Assembly: GCA_008363265.1 (NCBI GenBank)
Contig: RHKR01000079.1
Span: 1 to 14,478 of the forward strand
Direction: 5' to 3'
Source of the DNA: Chlorobiota bacterium
Lineage (GTDB): Bacteria; Bacteroidota; Ignavibacteria; Ignavibacteriales; Ignavibacteriaceae
DNA length: 14,478 nucleotides
In this document: one piece after another, positions 13,573 to 14,478 of the stretch
Position numbering within the stretch: the first letter of the stretch is position 1
Layout: each line of letters starts with the position of its first letter
The notes under the pieces: generated by a model
Seen by the model: the letters and a program-made list of their open reading frames with translations, nothing else
Database searches by the model: none
What the model was told of the DNA's origin: nothing
Position numbers and translations under genes: made by a program

Positions 13573-14478
13573 ATGAAACGTCTTTTCTTATTAATTACAC
13601 TGTTGGTGGTAACTGTTTACCCGCAGGTTAATTTCTCGCCACTGGTGAATCTTTCCAACACGATGTCGGCAACTTCCGATTATGAGTCGATCTTTGCAGA
13701 CGGTTCGAATTTTCATGTGGCCTGGGGTGATAACGGCGCGATAATGGTGAAGCGCTCGACCGATTGTGGTGTGACCTGGAGCGGAAACGTGACAGTATTC
13801 GATGGAAGTGGTGTTGCGGGATATCCCGTACTTTCCGGGGCGGGTCGCGATCTTGTCATACTTTATCACTACAACGGGCCCAACGGTTATGTGATCCACT
13901 CTCAGCGTTCCACGGACGAGGGTAATACCTGGAGTCAGCCTCAGGTGATCTCGACCGGCGCGGGATCTACGGGCATCACACCAAAGATCACTTTTGACGG
14001 AACCACCCTCTACGCCGCTTGGGAGGAGAGACCTGCGAAATATCAGATATATTTCTCAAAGTCAACCGATCTTGGTCAGACCTGGAGCAGCGCCGTCAAT
14101 ATCTCAAATACCGCCGTGGATAGCCGCTGGGTTCAGGTGAAATGGGAGAATGGCCGGCTTCACTGTATCTGGCTCGATTCACCCTCTTACCCCGCGCATG
14201 ATATCGCCTACATCAACTCAGACAACGGAGGAACGACCTGGAGCCAATACCGTCAGCTCACCACCGATGTACTGCCTCAGACACGTGCCTGCCTGCAGGC
14301 GAGAGGAGACATGGTCTATATCGCGTCACAGGATATGTACCAGATCAACTTTTCCGAGATCGCGCTGATGAAGTCAACTGACAAGGGCCTGACATGGTCA
14401 TCCCCGGTCAACCTCACGAACAACAGCGGCAACTCACAGTTTGCTGATCTTGCGATCGCCGATGAGCCGAACGGGCAG
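13573..14478 (+). CDS. Secreted Asp-box (BNR/sialidase-like propeller) protein, 5' part
   Basis: ATG 13573 follows a near-ideal AGGAGG-type site (13563-13568) and the frame stays open to the window end, giving 302 codons with no stop. A signal peptide (MKRLFLLITLLVVTVYPQ) is followed by five Asp-box repeats, S-x-D-x-G-x-T-W: STDCGVTW (62-69), STDEGNTW (113-120), STDLGQTW (164-171), SDNGGTTW (216-223) and STDKGLTW (268-275). They are spaced 51-52 residues, each preceded by a YxxxS strand, which indicates a beta-propeller. Proteins of this kind are extracellular glycan-binding or hydrolytic, or only structural. The catalytic Arg triad and FRIP motif of true sialidases are not seen in this part. 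A T9SS sorting domain is likely at the missing C-terminus, as in the first gene of the window. Confidence 0.9.
   Translation, partial: MKRLFLLITLLVVTVYPQVNFSPLVNLSNTMSATSDYESIFADGSNFHVAWGDNGAIMVKRSTDCGVTWSGNVTVFDGSGVAGYPVLSGAGRDLVILYHYNGPNGYVIHSQRSTDEGNTWSQPQVISTGAGSTGITPKITFDGTTLYAAWEERPAKYQIYFSKSTDLGQTWSSAVNISNTAVDSRWVQVKWENGRLHCIWLDSPSYPAHDIAYINSDNGGTTWSQYRQLTTDVLPQTRACLQARGDMVYIASQDMYQINFSEIALMKSTDKGLTWSSPVNLTNNSGNSQFADLAIADEPNGQ

Overview
The window looks like chromosome from a member of the Ignavibacteria / Bacteroidota-Chlorobiota group. The first gene ends in a textbook type IX secretion (T9SS) C-terminal sorting domain of the kind common there (QNFPNPFNP at its start, YLYELRSGGFSSVKKMILMK at its end). 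The last gene is another exported Asp-box repeat protein, and a CHASE2-adenylate cyclase, exported TPR proteins and an outer-membrane barrel fit the same group. Taxonomy is inferred from protein style only.

Layout. 1-970: 3' end of a secreted T9SS cargo gene, then a strong bidirectional terminator. 1050-1911: two small heat-shock protein (Hsp20) genes on the minus strand. They are preceded by a near-consensus sigma-54 promoter and, further upstream, two long direct repeats 52 bp apart. 2141-6304: a CHASE2 class III adenylate cyclase, then an exported TPR protein that ends inside a CHAT-like domain. 6286-9556, all minus: a TSUP/TauE-type permease, an outer-membrane barrel gene interrupted by one in-frame TAG, and a stand-alone cas6 with no CRISPR array or other cas gene in view. 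The cas6 overlaps the 3' end of the TPR gene by 19 bp. 9676-10017: a tiny secreted protein built from Cys-Pro repeats. 10011-10226 and 11471-11593: two copies of an intergenic repeat element (14-bp direct repeats, long hairpins, C-rich tails), sharing a 30-nt core at 29/30 identity in opposite orientation. Between them is an ECF sigma factor translationally coupled to a four-helix membrane protein (candidate anti-sigma). 11590-12603: a small HTH-like gene divergent from a LexA/CI-type autocleavable repressor, with palindromes between them. 12614-13540: a cation diffusion facilitator. 13573-end: a secreted Asp-box (BNR) protein cut by the window edge.

The themes are stress response (Hsp20 pair, ECF sigma, SOS-type repressor) and envelope or exported proteins. 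The most noteworthy items are the sigma-54/enhancer architecture at the hsp20 pair, the truncated CHAT protein beside a His-lacking orphan Cas6, the Cys-Pro repeat protein, and the dispersed repeat element whose ends supply TAG stop codons to three flanking genes. No complete new defence system is demonstrated here.
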